Origin: Cymbomonas tetramitiformis
Lineage: Eukaryota > Chlorophyta > Pyramimonadophyceae > Pyramimonadales > Pyramimonadaceae
DNA length: 64,000 nucleotides
Assembly (NCBI GenBank): GCA_001247695.2
Contig: LGRX02025972.1
Span: forward strand, 1-64,000
Direction: 5' to 3'
Shown piece after piece: positions 44,108 to 55,350 of the stretch. Under the pieces are notes generated by a model that was not told the DNA's origin, made no database searches, and was given only the letters and a program-made list of their open reading frames with translations. The stretch's first letter is position 1. Every line of letters begins with the position of its first letter. A program made the position numbers and the translations under genes.

Positions 44108-47036
44108 CAGGCCCCATGGACGATTTTCGTGAATACTTCGATTATGAATCAAACGAAGTAGCTACATGTCGTAATTTTTCACGGAGAGTAACGTGACGTT
44201 CTCAGAAATTTCGTCAGATAAACGGTTGCGGTAGAAAAGCGTCGCGCTGAAAAATCTGCGAGTGGAAGAATACTTAGTTTGGCCAAAAGGAAAACGCAAG
44301 TTTCGGTAAAATTACCCAATTGAAGTGTGTGAAATAGAAACATCTTGTCTCTTTCGCGCTGAGTTTTGCGGTGAAAGCAGTGCAACCCTCAGTTGCCAAT
44401 TTGAGTTCCCTTTAGCGAGGGTTTCCAAGCGACGAACAAAATCTTACCTCGCGCCCTTATTTCATTCGCTTGATATATTTCCGCAAGGAAGCTGCGTTTA
44501 AGAACGCAGTGAACAAAATCATTTCCTGCTGCTGCTGCATCTTTGACCGCAATTTTTGAAATTATCTCTGCATAGAATTCGATTTTATTTCTGCCTCCGT
44601 CGGCGCATTCTGCATTCAAATTCACCGATGACCACAACGAACAGACCGGGTGATGATGATGCATGTTTTTCTTCACTCGACTGTCAATGTCACTGAGCGA
44701 ATGTTTTCCGCATGAACGGCGCATTGCGCCCGATGGGCATCATTTCGATCTCCAATCACGGGACGGCGCTTTGGTTCTTCGAGCCAAGATGCTGCCCGAT
44801 GCGACTTTCGTCATTTGTCGAATAGTGGACGACGATAGACGAATTTCGGCAGATCCCAAATTGCATCGGTGGTCGGAAATTATGTAATATTTATATTTCC
44901 ACGATGATCCGCATGACTTATCCATTTGCAGCTCATCGTATAACTGTAGTATGATAACGGCCGAATATTGTATATGCTGATTTATAGGATACTGGACGGA
45001 CAACAGAAGAACTACAGCCGATTTCAAATTGCATCGGGCCACGGAATTTATATACTAGTTATATATTCGCGATGATTCGCAAGACTTACCGATTTGCTGC
45101 CTGCTGTACTATTGTCGTAGGATAACGGCCGAATCTTGGATACGACGATTTGTAGCACGAGCTCGTTCACCGTATTTCCTTCATGTGCAACGCGAGTCAC
45201 AAAAATATGAATTATATATTACACACGTTTCAATACAGTCGAATCCGAAAAGTGAAAATATATAAGAACGCCACGATACTCACCGATCGGTTCCGGAAAG
45301 CGCGTCCAGTGATAATTTAGTATACTCGACTGATATCGTAAACCTCGTGGATAACGTCACTCCTGAATTCTGATACGAAAAACACGTTTCATGTCATTTA
45401 TACAGTCTGACGTCACTCGTGTATAATGATTCAAAAATGACTTGTCGCGAGGATTATGTTCCTAAAATGCACCCGAATCGGGTTGTGTCCCATATACTGG
45501 AGTGGCACGATTCGAATAAATATGTTAAAAAACGGAAGCGCCTTTTTTGTGTCGCGAGGTGTATTTTTTTTGTCGTGTCGCAAACAGATCCGATTATACT
45601 CAACATTATACACCGACGGTTCGCAGCTTTTTCAAAAAAAAGCTGCAAGGCCCTGCGTTTCCCTTATAGGAGCGAAACAGGTTTTCCTGGAAAAAGTGAC
45701 ATCGACGCACACGATACTACCAGAACTGTCCACCTTTGGGGCCCTTTTTTACGGAAACAGTGTGATTTCCCTGTCAGATCGGGAGTAACCGCCCATATAT
45801 AATTATATTGCAGTCCACACCGGTCACCTTAAGATGGCAAGCAGGAGAGTTATACAAATCGGTGGAGCATTGCCGCCAATCAGAGACGCATAGAATATTC
45901 CTGGGCGTAGTATCGAATTATGGATATTCATGCAGAAGTTATCAGCGCGACAGATTTCAGATGGCGTATAAAAGAGATTTCCGACTGATCGCCAATCAGA
46001 GGAGCCATGAGATTAGATAAACTCCATGAATATGGGTCACACGCGAAATACCATAAGCTGACTGTGCACGTACAAGGAGCACGTTTTTTTTGTATAATTA
46101 TAGAAGGCGCACGTGCTACAGATTTCAGGGTGTTTTACATGAGATGTTTTGGACTGATCGCCCATAACCGCCAATAAGAAGTGCGAGCGCCTGAGATAGG
46201 CACCATGAATATGGGACGACAAGGGAAAGGGATCACACGACAAAAACGAGATGGTTTGCAGACGATGGATAAGCCAATCAGCGACGCGATCAGTTTCGAT
46301 TTATATATTGGTAAATTAAAAAACTGCACCACAAAAAGCCCTTAAGTGTGGCTCCCTCGCGACAAATGCGATGCGACAGGTTCCAGACTTTCGCAACATG
46401 CTGACATGGCATGGGTTTGCGACACGACAAAAAAAAGTCACCTGGCAGACATGCTGACGTGGCATGGGTTTGCGACGAAGATTACAGTGTCACAGTTGAA
46501 TGACACACCCGAAACACTGTGTCTGTCATCAACTTTCATTCTGAATTTTCGCTATCTCCATCCGCTATCTTCATCCAGACATGAGACCCACGCGGGCCGC
46601 TGCTGGCTGATTTCACATATCAGATATTCACTCACACGTTAATTCATTAAGCTTTCGTTTTGCGGCGCACCTGACACCGTTGCCTGCTGTGTCCCGTTTT
46701 GTTCTGCTGAATGTATCGTGCATACTAACTATTTCCCGGTTAAATCCCATCATCCTTGCTGAGTAGCGTTTCCTTGCTTTACAAGTCACGTTCGTTGTTG
46801 CGCTTTGTCCGATGCCGCCAGCAACATTCGGTTGCTGGCGCCCCTTGCATGTCTTCGTAGAGGGCAATCTTGTAGCGAGGCTGACTGACGGGCTGTACTG
46901 CTGCCCGACGGATTTGTTGTTGTTACAAGCCCTCACTGACTGATATTCTTCAGGAATTTGCTATTTGTTTTCAAGCGCCTGTTTTGTGTTCGTTCTGCGT
47001 GTTTCTCGTATGGTGTTTTTTTTTCGAGGGCGATAT

Positions 47037-47079
47037 CTGCACAGATTGTGCAGCGTGGGTTCGAGTCCCACCACTCTCA
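47037..47079 (+). tRNA. Orphan class II tRNA 3' part (variable arm, T-arm, acceptor strand)
   Basis: CTGCACA-GAT-TGTGCAG makes a 7-bp hairpin like the long variable arm of a Leu/Ser tRNA. It is followed by T-arm GTGGG/TTCGAGT/CCCAC, acceptor strand CACTCTC and A. No matching GAGAGTG acceptor or D-arm was found on either side, so this is a relic, a permuted gene whose 5' half I missed, or chance. Confidence 0.35.
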
Positions 47080-47112
47080 CTGACTTTGCTCTCTGTAATT
47101 TTGCAGGATATC

Positions 47113-47185
47113 CTGAATGCCTGTTTCGCATTCCTGACTGCCTGTTTCGCATTCCTGACTGCCTGTTTCGCATTCCTGAATGCCT
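47113..47185 (+). repeat. 21-bp tandem repeat, about 4 copies
   Basis: GCATTCCTGA(C/A)TGCCTGTTTC recurs in tandem immediately after the tRNA-like 3' end. Confidence 0.85.
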
Positions 47186-47794
47186 GTTTCGCGTGTGTGC
47201 TGTTTCTCGTTGCGTGTGCGGTTGGTTTGTCGTTCATCTTATTTCTGACATGTTTGCGTTTACCGTGTGCAGGTATTTCAACTATTTCATGCTCGTTGGC
47301 GATACGCATGTTGCTGTGTGGAATTTGTGAAGAGTGTAGTTTGAGCTTATTGTCTTCGAATGTTTGTATGCCTGCGTGTTTTTATGATGTTTGCAATATC
47401 TTATCACTTGGTTCTGACGTTTTAGCGTTCGCTTTGTGCAGGCATTTCAGTTTTACTTTTATCGCTGGCGAAATGCATGTTGCGGTGCCCAGCAACCTGC
47501 TTATCTTTTAGATTTTAGATTTTAGAAGTCAATCGTTTACAGGATTTGTTTTGTTCATACCTGACTTCACATTCGAAATAGTATGCACTGCACATTTATT
47601 GTAAAGATGTATAAGCATAGTTATGTAATGAATATAGAGTAGACAATCGAGCATGCTTTGCTAACGTGAGCACATTCTCCTACCAATTGTTAGTTAGTTT
47701 GCATATGTTTCTTCCGTAAACTGTAATATTATGTTTACAGTCCATAATCTGCTGTATAATTTCCGTAAATTATCTGTCCGTAAATATCAGTCTT

Positions 47795-47945
47795 CTTTTT
47801 GTCGCTGCGACAATAATGAGCCCCCTACTCATTATTGTCGCACTGCGACAATAATGAGTCCCGTACTCATTTTTGTCGCTCCAGAATATAATTGCTGTGT
47901 CGCATGGTGCGACAAAAATAATAGATCATGCGACAAAAATGAAGT
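47795..47945. repeat. Nested GCGACAATAATGAG hairpins
   Basis: GCGACAATAATGAG (about 47806) faces CTCATTATTGTCGC (about 47829), a 14-bp perfect stem. A second GCGACAATAATGAG faces CTCATTTTTGTCGC. More GCGACAAAAAT copies follow to 47941. Confidence 0.75.
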
Positions 47946-48496
47946 GCTACCTTAAAAAACTGCACACTCAAAAAACCCGGATGTTGCTCGAACGAAAGTT
48001 ACTTCGGCGGCTTCCAGCGCTTTTCACTGACAAAATGCTAGAAGCAAACAAAATGGGTCTCGCTCACGGTTATTCTCTGTTTTCATCGACGCCCTACTTT
48101 CCATCAGCTGGGTGCCGCGAAGCGCTTCGCTGGCCTCTTCTCCCCGGTAACTCTCTCCCTGATTTTTGCGATGAGCTTCAAGTTAAAATGTTTTTTCCCT
48201 CTGTCCCCTTCGACCGTTTCTTGCCCGCCGACAAAAATTACGACCTGTACAAGTGGCGAGACACTTCCGTTAATTACCCTTGTAGTTTACACAGAACCTA
48301 ATTAGTTGAAGGCAGTCGATCCCTATTCGATCCCTGAGCCTTATTCGATCTCTGTGCCCAGAAACGGAAGAGCAAGCAGAAGAAATACCGCACAAAATCA
48401 CGGAAACAGGGCAGTGGGCACACCTTTCCCTCATTTGGTTGCAGCCCTTCAGTTGAGCACGATATTTCCGTGTTCAAAACTCTTGTGATGCATAAC

Positions 48497-49055
48497 TGTC
48501 TGTGAGGCTCGCACATTCACAGACACATGACGGCACGCTGTTCCGTCCTGTGCTAGGACAACACACGGTGTCATGCGCGGATGACTCAGCAATGTCATAC
48601 ATGCCAGTAGTGTCATACGCGCTTTACAGCATTAGCGCCCGAGACCCTTGTTGAGGAAGAGACCCCCCTTATATGGGAGTACACAGTACTACTGTACTGT
48701 GTAATAATGTGTCATGAAGAATACTGGCACATGATAATGCAGTACAAGCATATGATAGGTTGATGAGACTTGGCCATGCTGACTAGGATTACCTCAGAGA
48801 GCTGAGTGAATAAGTAATGGCCAAGGCCAAAGAAACAGTTGAGACTTCTAGAGTAAAACAGCCGCATGGCAAAAAGTCAATATAATACCTAATTCTTACT
48901 GCAAATATATGCACTGAGTCTGGACATAGTTCCTAAGAATCGACATAGCTTGATTAGTCTTATATAGTGCATAATATAGAACCTTGCACTATATATGATC
49001 CACAAGTAGTTTCACAGTGTCTGTTATGTGAGGAGGGTTACAGCTGCCTCCCACA
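48497..49055 (+). repeat. Probable 5' LTR
   Basis: It runs from about TGTCTGTGAGG to CCTCCCACA, with a TATATA element at about 48961. A 3-nt gap and then a tRNA-Met-type primer site follow directly. The left boundary is a guess, since no second LTR is present in the window to compare. Confidence 0.4.
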
Positions 49056-49058
49056 AAA

Positions 49059-49067
49059 TGGTATCAG
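49059..49067 (+). promoter_or_regulatory. Primer-binding site (initiator tRNA-Met type)
   Basis: TGGTATCAG matches the first nine bases of the usual plant-type LTR-element primer site, complementary to the 3' end of initiator tRNA-Met. It starts 3 nt after a CA dinucleotide ending the putative LTR. Confidence 0.55.
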
Positions 49068-50318
49068 TGTGCTACGCACCACCACCACCACCGCTTCCGC
49101 AAAATTTTTCTGCTTTGAGATTGTGACTCTTCCGACGAATTTGCGTGTGCTTCAGTTTTTCGAATGGAATTTGAACTCTCAAGTTACTAGCGCGTTGCGT
49201 AACTTTGGGTCAAGCACTGGCCAAGGAAAGCGTTTGCGACTTCCTTCAGCGAGATGACTTGTGGCACTGTCAAAATTCTTCTTCGAGTTACTTGTGAGAC
49301 ATAATCTTTCTTCGCGGATTGCTTCATAATGGTTTCTTCGTGCAGCTGCGCGCGCTTTACAGTCTTGGCTGCTGTGACTTCCTAGTGCGCACGCAGTTCT
49401 TCACTCGAATGTTCGCAATGGCGTTTGTTCCGCAGCAACAAAAGTTCTTAGAATTGCCTAATGCAGCGTATACCTTCTTCGCGCCGTGATCTGTGATGGA
49501 AAGTTTCGGCTCGCCTAGTGTGAGGCCTCCTACTGTGGCACAGTGTGCCACAAATAAAGTAGCCCTGCGCTATCTTTCGTCTTGCGTTCGCTCTGCGCCT
49601 GGGACTTTCAAATTACCTTTACAAATTGTGGCAATTTTTGCGGGTGCTGCTTAAATTCGGGTTTGAGAATGGTCGAAATTCTACTTCTGGCTCTGGCCCT
49701 TGAGTTCGCGCTCTGACGCGCTGGTCAACGACTCGTCGTTTTTCTTGCTCACTGGCAGTTTTGCGCCGTTAATTCTTCTCGGAAATTGTGCCAATTAGTC
49801 AGCGTTTTCCGCGAGATCTTCGTCTACACTACCCTCTGCGATTGGGATGTGTGCGCAATGTTCTTCTTGGGCTCGGAATTGGCGTGATGCAACTTCAGAT
49901 TAGCGCTATTCCGCTGGCGTGCGTGTTCTTCGTCGAGTGTCTTTGCGACTGAGTGGGATTACGCAATTTTATGCTTTGGAATTCGAAAATGTTCTTTGAA
50001 TTGGCAGATGCGACTTTCTTGCGTTGCCCTTAACGCGCTCCAGCGTTCTTAACAGTGGCTGACCCTAAGTGGTATCGCGCAGCAGCGTTACTTTGACTTC
50101 CGTGGACCGATCGTTGCCCAATTTTGCTCAATTTGTTTTCATCTTGCCTCTTCGAGTTCGCTGGGAAGCTTCAATTGAGATTTGGTAACAACAGTTGCTT
50201 GTTTGCTGTTAACTTCTGCGTCTTCGCTCTTCCACTATACGCCTATACGGCGGAAGCGCTGGCAAATTTTTCAGAATCAGATTGCCGCGTTTCTCCACCA
50301 ACTTTGGCGACTGTTTGC
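49068..50318 (+). other. Long leader between primer site and ORF
   Basis: 1.25 kb of T-rich sequence with many TTCTTC and GCG words, no domain-bearing frame, and the second copy of the 34-bp hairpin motif at 49523-49556. Its position fits the 5' untranslated leader of the putative LTR element. Confidence 0.4.
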
Positions 50319-53300
50319 ATGTCTTCTTCTCGGTCGCAGCGTGAGTTGCCGCCTTGGCGGAGTGGCAGCCCCGGTGCTGCGGGGGCTTCCCCTGGGCCTT
50401 CCAGGCTCTCAGGCTCGGCTCGGCCGTTTGAGCCTGGGGTGCGGGATGAGCTTGCGGCTTTGGAGCCCACTCCTTTCTTTGTTCCGCGTGCTGGGAACGG
50501 GCCTGCCGGGGCGCGGCGAGGCAGCGGGGGGGGAGGAGGAGTGCAACGCTCTCTTGAAGAGCAGTACGCGCGTTTCTCAAGCGCGCCAGTGCCTCGAGGA
50601 GAACGCGACTCACAAGCGTCGCTGCCCGCCACACCCATGGGCTTTACCAACGAGCCGCGGGACACACCTGGCCAGGTGTCCGCTACCGTCCGCATGTTTG
50701 AGCGGTACTCTACACCGCAACAACGCGCTCTTCTGGCTCGCGCTACTCCACGACGTGGCCAACCAGCTTTCGAGGAAACCAACACGGTCGCTATAGCCAC
50801 CCCATATTCCTTGGAATCACCTCCTCGAAGTGAAGCTGTAGTTGATCAAACACTTGTAGTAGAGCACCGTGCTGCAGAGTTACCCACTGGTAGTGACATG
50901 TCGGCGCACAAGCGCGAAGGCGTGCCTCTGGGTAGCGAACGACGCCTGTCTGGCACAAGCGTCAAACTTGCTCGCCAAGCAGTGGCAGTGGACATTTTGG
51001 CTCAATACGTCCTACGTAGTTGGTGGAGCACTTGGAAGGCGCGCGTATATAGTGGTAGCACTCTTCCAGTCTTCAAGGCATGGCGCCTACGAGCCCGTCT
51101 CGTGCGGACTGCCACTTTCTTTGCAGCATGGCATGAGCAAGTCCAACACGAACGTCAGGAGAACATTATGCGAGCAAACTCGCATTTGTCATTTCTACTC
51201 TTGGGCGTCTGGCGAGAGGAAACACGTCGTGTAAAAGAGATCAAACTCGAGATCACGAAGTGCAACGACGCTCTATCCAGGTTCTACGCGGAAAAGTGTG
51301 TGAAGGCGTGGAGAGCTATCGTGGATTTCGCGTCCAAGTGCACACGTTTTGCGGTACAACGCAAACAGCACGTGAAGCGCAAAGCCCTTCACGAGTGGGC
51401 AGCACTGACGGACGTCCCTGACGTGACTCCAAACCAATGGGCGACTTTACGTAAACATTTGCGCCGCCTGAGTGGCGAGGAGAACGCGATTGCAGCGATC
51501 ACATGGGAGGCTCACCTCAAGACGAAAGGTGGAGAGCAGCGTGTGATCCCATCGCGTGGGCTGCTCTTATCCCACGTCGCCTCAGCGGGCCATCATTATC
51601 ATCACCTCACTCGAGCTGTGGTCACAATCATCCCAGCCAACCGACCTGCAAGGCTTGTGAAGTTGGGAGTGGACGTTGAGGACGTGATTAGAACATTGAG
51701 GCGTACAACCACCTTGGAGATCCACGTCCCACAGCAGGGAGTACGAACCGTGCCGGACCGCAACCCCTACGAGGTTTTATCGTCCGAAGATGACCCCACG
51801 ACGGATGCTGAGGATGATGGACCTATCTATGCGCCACTGCCGTCCCGCTCAAAAGCCCCAGCAGCCCCACGACCTACCCAACGAGAACGTGGAGTCCGCA
51901 TGCAGGCTTTAATGGAAGTAGCCCACCAGAAGGAGATGGCGAAGCAAGAGCGGAAGCAACGGAAAGCGACCAAGCGCAAGCTCGCTAAGGCTCGACGCCG
52001 CAGTGGCGGCGACCATAGCACGTCGTCTGAAGCTTCATACAACTCCAATGAAATGGGAACCACATCATCATCATCGTGTACCATCCACTCCGAGTCACTC
52101 TCCTCCGACACCTCGCATGCCTCTTCGTCTAGAAGCTCTCGTAGTAAAGGAGGGCGCCAACGTCGACGCCAAGCTCAAGCAAACCGACATGAGCAGCAAC
52201 TACGAAAGTTGCGGGAGGAGTCCGAGAAAGTTGTGATGGAAGCTGCAGCCGCTCACCAGCTGCAACTCGCTGCACTTCAAACGACCATGCAGAAGGCTGC
52301 GGAGGAATCTGCTCGCGTACAGAAGGAGCTCTTGATGGAAGTGCAGCACGAAGCTCAACAAGCTGCACTTGAGGCCGCGGGCGAGCAAGTAGCACGTCAT
52401 GACCAACAGCTTCAAGAGCTTCAGCGAGTCGCAGAAGAGCAGCGCCAACAACTTGACCAGGCTGCTCAAGATCAGCGATTACTTGAGCAACAGGTGGTGG
52501 AGAGCCGCTCAGTGGTGGAGGCCGCGTTCAAATCTGCTGATGACCGCGTGAGCTTAGAGGAGCACGCTCAGCCGCTCACCACCCCTGTGAGTTGCGCGAC
52601 TGTGACGAGCGACGCTCCCAAAGCAGAAGGAGAAGCCTTGGTGGTACCCTCGTCAGCCACGACTGTTGACGTACGTGATCAACACAAAGGAGTGACGTTC
52701 GACCCTATCGTGCAAGCATCCTCCCCTACGACAAGTGTACGAGACCGGCTTGCCAAGCTAGACTGGAGGTCCATCAGTGCACCTGCCGTCGTGGCTATTC
52801 ATGCACACGTGGAAAAGCACTTGGCGGGCCACGCGGACAAGCTGGAGGCAGAGCGCATGTTCTTTGCCGTCGCAAGAAAGTACCGGGAGCACGATCTAGC
52901 GTCAGGGTGCGGACCACCAGTCTCTGAGGCGCCTGCCTCTGAACTCCCTTCGCCACCTCACATGGGCAAGGCCGTGATTCTCAACGTGCACAACGAGGTC
53001 GCGTCCAGCACCACCAACATTCCGTGCTCGAGATGCACCCGTACCCCGCAACCTCCTGTAGCTATATGGAGCTGCGAGGTGATGACCCTTCCAACCTTGT
53101 CAGAAAGCACCCAACTCGTGCCGTTGTGTATATACTGCACACGGGGAGTTTGGCCTGGTGCGTTCGACCGGTTTCCATCGGTGAACCCGAAACCGCCTCC
53201 AGTGCGTAGCGGCGGAGGCGGCGATGACGGAGATGGTGGTGGTGATGATGACGGTGACGACCCGGGAGGACCCGGTGGCCATCAAGGGGGGGGGAATGAG

Positions 53301-53816
53301 CCGCCTGACGACCCCACTTCTGACGCACCTAGCGAACCCTCGCGGAATCCTGAAGGTGGACGTCGCGGCCATGGCGGGGGCGGAGGCGGTGACGACCCGC
53401 CCGACGATGAGACGTCCTACAGCTTCGGTTCGAGTAGGAGGTCCTCGTACAATGATGGCAGGCAGCAAAGGGAGGAGTACACCAGGCACTCATATGCCCT
53501 CAAGGCCGCGAAGGACATCATGTCCTTGTACTCAGCACCGTTGGAGGGGTCCACAAACCCCTTCGGCCCGCTGTTGCGATTCGTGGACGAGTTCGACAGG
53601 TGCTTAACCCTTCCGGTGGTGCTCCTCGCGATGAACACCCCATGCAACGTGCCCAACGGAGCATTCGAGTTCGGAGAGCCGATTCTCTCGGTGCATATTT
53701 TGTTGAAGGAGATCACCCAACACTGCTTCCCTACACCTAGCTCCGAAGGAACGGAGCTGCGAGGGGTTCTCCTGGATGCCGAAGCGGACAAGCACACTGA
53801 GAAGGAATCGTGGTAG
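50319..53816 (+). CDS. 1165-residue protein: Trp repeats, coiled coil, Gly/Asp-rich tract; putative Gag-like
   Basis: The frame is open from 50124, but the first sensible ATG is 50319. Layout by residue: 1-210 Pro/Gly/Ser-rich and disordered. About 220-370 has six Trp-containing helices (LRSWWSTWKAR, FKAWRLRAR, FFAAWHEQ, LLGVWREE, VKAWRAIVDF, LHEWAAL) spaced 17-32 residues, like Sfi1-type centrin-binding repeats. About 520-745 is a basic then Gln/Glu-rich coiled coil. About 905-940 has two CxxC pairs (CSRC, CIYC). About 960-1030 is Gly/Asp-rich, and 1050-1165 is a small folded-looking domain (FGPLLRFVDEFDRCL). Its GC content is well above its surroundings. The upstream primer site suggests it is the first ORF of an LTR element. 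The Trp repeats and coiled coil instead suggest a cytoskeletal protein. No pol follows. Confidence 0.55.
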   Translation: MSSSRSQRELPPWRSGSPGAAGASPGPSRLSGSARPFEPGVRDELAALEPTPFFVPRAGNGPAGARRGSGGGGGVQRSLEEQYARFSSAPVPRGERDSQASLPATPMGFTNEPRDTPGQVSATVRMFERYSTPQQRALLARATPRRGQPAFEETNTVAIATPYSLESPPRSEAVVDQTLVVEHRAAELPTGSDMSAHKREGVPLGSERRLSGTSVKLARQAVAVDILAQYVLRSWWSTWKARVYSGSTLPVFKAWRLRARLVRTATFFAAWHEQVQHERQENIMRANSHLSFLLLGVWREETRRVKEIKLEITKCNDALSRFYAEKCVKAWRAIVDFASKCTRFAVQRKQHVKRKALHEWAALTDVPDVTPNQWATLRKHLRRLSGEENAIAAITWEAHLKTKGGEQRVIPSRGLLLSHVASAGHHYHHLTRAVVTIIPANRPARLVKLGVDVEDVIRTLRRTTTLEIHVPQQGVRTVPDRNPYEVLSSEDDPTTDAEDDGPIYAPLPSRSKAPAAPRPTQRERGVRMQALMEVAHQKEMAKQERKQRKATKRKLAKARRRSGGDHSTSSEASYNSNEMGTTSSSSCTIHSESLSSDTSHASSSRSSRSKGGRQRRRQAQANRHEQQLRKLREESEKVVMEAAAAHQLQLAALQTTMQKAAEESARVQKELLMEVQHEAQQAALEAAGEQVARHDQQLQELQRVAEEQRQQLDQAAQDQRLLEQQVVESRSVVEAAFKSADDRVSLEEHAQPLTTPVSCATVTSDAPKAEGEALVVPSSATTVDVRDQHKGVTFDPIVQASSPTTSVRDRLAKLDWRSISAPAVVAIHAHVEKHLAGHADKLEAERMFFAVARKYREHDLASGCGPPVSEAPASELPSPPHMGKAVILNVHNEVASSTTNIPCSRCTRTPQPPVAIWSCEVMTLPTLSESTQLVPLCIYCTRGVWPGAFDRFPSVNPKPPPVRSGGGGDDGDGGGDDDGDDPGGPGGHQGGGNEPPDDPTSDAPSEPSRNPEGGRRGHGGGGGGDDPPDDETSYSFGSSRRSSYNDGRQQREEYTRHSYALKAAKDIMSLYSAPLEGSTNPFGPLLRFVDEFDRCLTLPVVLLAMNTPCNVPNGAFEFGEPILSVHILLKEITQHCFPTPSSEGTELRGVLLDAEADKHTEKESW

Positions 53817-54120
53817 AATGTGGTAAACTGGTGTTAAAATGTGGTAAACTGGTGGTAAACGGCGGTAAGCCCCTATGTGGGGTGGTAATCAGGTGGTAAA
53901 CGTTAAAATATTTATAAAAAAAAATAACTGACGGTAAATCATTGGTAATTTGCGGTAACATAGGTTGAAGCATGGTAAAAGCCTGGTAATTTCAGAACGG
54001 AGCGTGGTAAACGAGGATCTGGAATGGTAAATGGTCGTGGCCTAATGGTAAATGGATATAAAACTTCGCAATGTAGTATAAATATAGAGACGGAGCTGGC
54101 GGTAAACCGTGGTAAACGAG
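53817..54120 (+). repeat. GGTGGTAAAC / TGGTAAA-rich tract
   Basis: About fifteen GGTAAA words in AT-rich DNA start immediately after the ORF stop. The change in composition is abrupt, which suggests the putative element is truncated here. Confidence 0.6.
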
Positions 54121-54676
54121 GATCCTGAATGGTAGATGTGCAATTCTCTGGTCTGTGGCCAAGGTAGAATTGACAGGAGTGGAGCGACTGGCGAATGGCG
54201 GCCAGGTATGAACGCAGGCAGGGGTATACATCATCGTTCAGTAGATAGGTGGGATGCGTCACATACAGATCGTATCATACCTGTCTCGGCTAAACCAGTA
54301 GGGAGCCGAAAGGTAGCCGATTTTAGTGGCCACGCGCACCATAGCTGATAAGAGAGGTAACGTAGCCAAGAAACCAAGTTAGGTTCTTGAAGTTGAAGTT
54401 TTCAAAAAACAGTTAAACTGTAACAGTTTATTTTTTTGTTTATTTAATTTAAGTAGCAGAAGGTCGAGAAAGAAAATGGCTGGTAAGTAGTTTTACTTTT
54501 TTCTTGAATCACGCGGGTGACAGAAAGCAGTTCTGTTGCAATGTATGCAGAACAGTTAGTTTACTTTTAAAAGCGAGTACTGTTACTTAAGAATGGAGAG
54601 TACCCGGACAGCAGCAATGGGCGCTGCTGAACAAGGTGCACCTAAACGGGCAAGGACGGCCACGGCTGGCAGCGAG
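54121..54676 (+). other. Spacer with short possible first exons
   Basis: ATGGCTG|GTAAGT at 54476 looks like a tiny coding exon with a strong donor. ATG 54593 opens 59 codons with a basic KRARTAT stretch that run into the 247-bp duplication. They could be 5' exons of a gene continuing to about 55350. Confidence 0.25.
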
Positions 54677-55170
54677 GCAGGCCAGGCCGCACTCGCTCCA
54701 AAGGTTACGTGCCCCATGCTTGTCTCTTGTGGATGTGCATGTTGGATAGGTTCGTGGCTTAATTAGTTAACCGCTGTTCGACTGAAAGAGCGGACGGCTC
54801 CTGAAAGTTTCTGCGTAAATAGGTGGTCAGCGAATATGTGGATACACACAGCCGGTGACTGCGCCCTGGTGCGGAATCACGTGCTTAGGAAAAGTCACCG
54901 GCTGTGCGTATTCATTCAGGTATGCAGGCCAGGCCGCACTCGCTCCAAAGGTTACGTGCCCCATGCTTGTCTCTTGTGGATGTGCATGTTGGATAGGTTC
55001 GTGGCTTAATTAGTTAACCGCTGTTCGACTGAAAGAGCGGACGGCTCCTGAAAGTTTCTGCGTAAATAGGTGGTCAGCGAATATGTGGATACACACAGCC
55101 GGTGACTGCGCCCTGGTGCGGAATCACGTGCTTAGGAAAAGTCACCGGCTGTGCGTATTCATTCAGGTAT
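54677..55170 (+). repeat. 247-bp perfect-looking tandem duplication with a 14-bp inverted repeat
   Basis: Copy 1 is 54677-54923 and copy 2 is 54924-55170; I saw no difference between them. Each holds CACAGCCGGTGACT and its exact reverse complement 32 nt later (54847/54893 and 55094/55140). Each ends ATTCATTCAG followed by GTATGC, which can act as a splice acceptor. Confidence 0.9.
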
Positions 55171-55350
55171 GCGGACTCCCCTGTTTTCCGGCATGCACGC
55201 TGTGGGATGCCACTGCTGTGGGAATATCCCATGGTTTCCGCAGTGGATTCAAACATGCTTTCGTGAACTGGTGCGCAGGCCTCCGAAGCTGCAACCGTGC
55301 AGGGAGGCGGCCTCCCCCGGTCGCTGGAGGAGTGGTCGAGGAAAACCCGG
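55168..55350 (+). CDS. Possible small exon with CHCCGN
   Basis: Starting at GTATGCGGACTCC after the second ATTCATTCAG, a frame reads MRTPLFSGMHAVGCHCCGN and then an Arg/Pro-rich tail, to CCCG|GTAAGA near 55350. Acceptor and donor both fit the consensus. No family was recognised. Confidence 0.3.

Larger units (their letters stand above)
43900..48496. other. Gene-poor interval with inverted and simple repeats
   Basis: I find no gene with family support. The main content is an inverted repeat of 22 bp (45564-45585 against 46415-46436), GCGACAAT hairpins (47800-47945), a 21-bp repeat (47113-47185) and a tRNA-like 3' end (47037-47079). Short ORFs here lack coding features. Confidence 0.5.
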
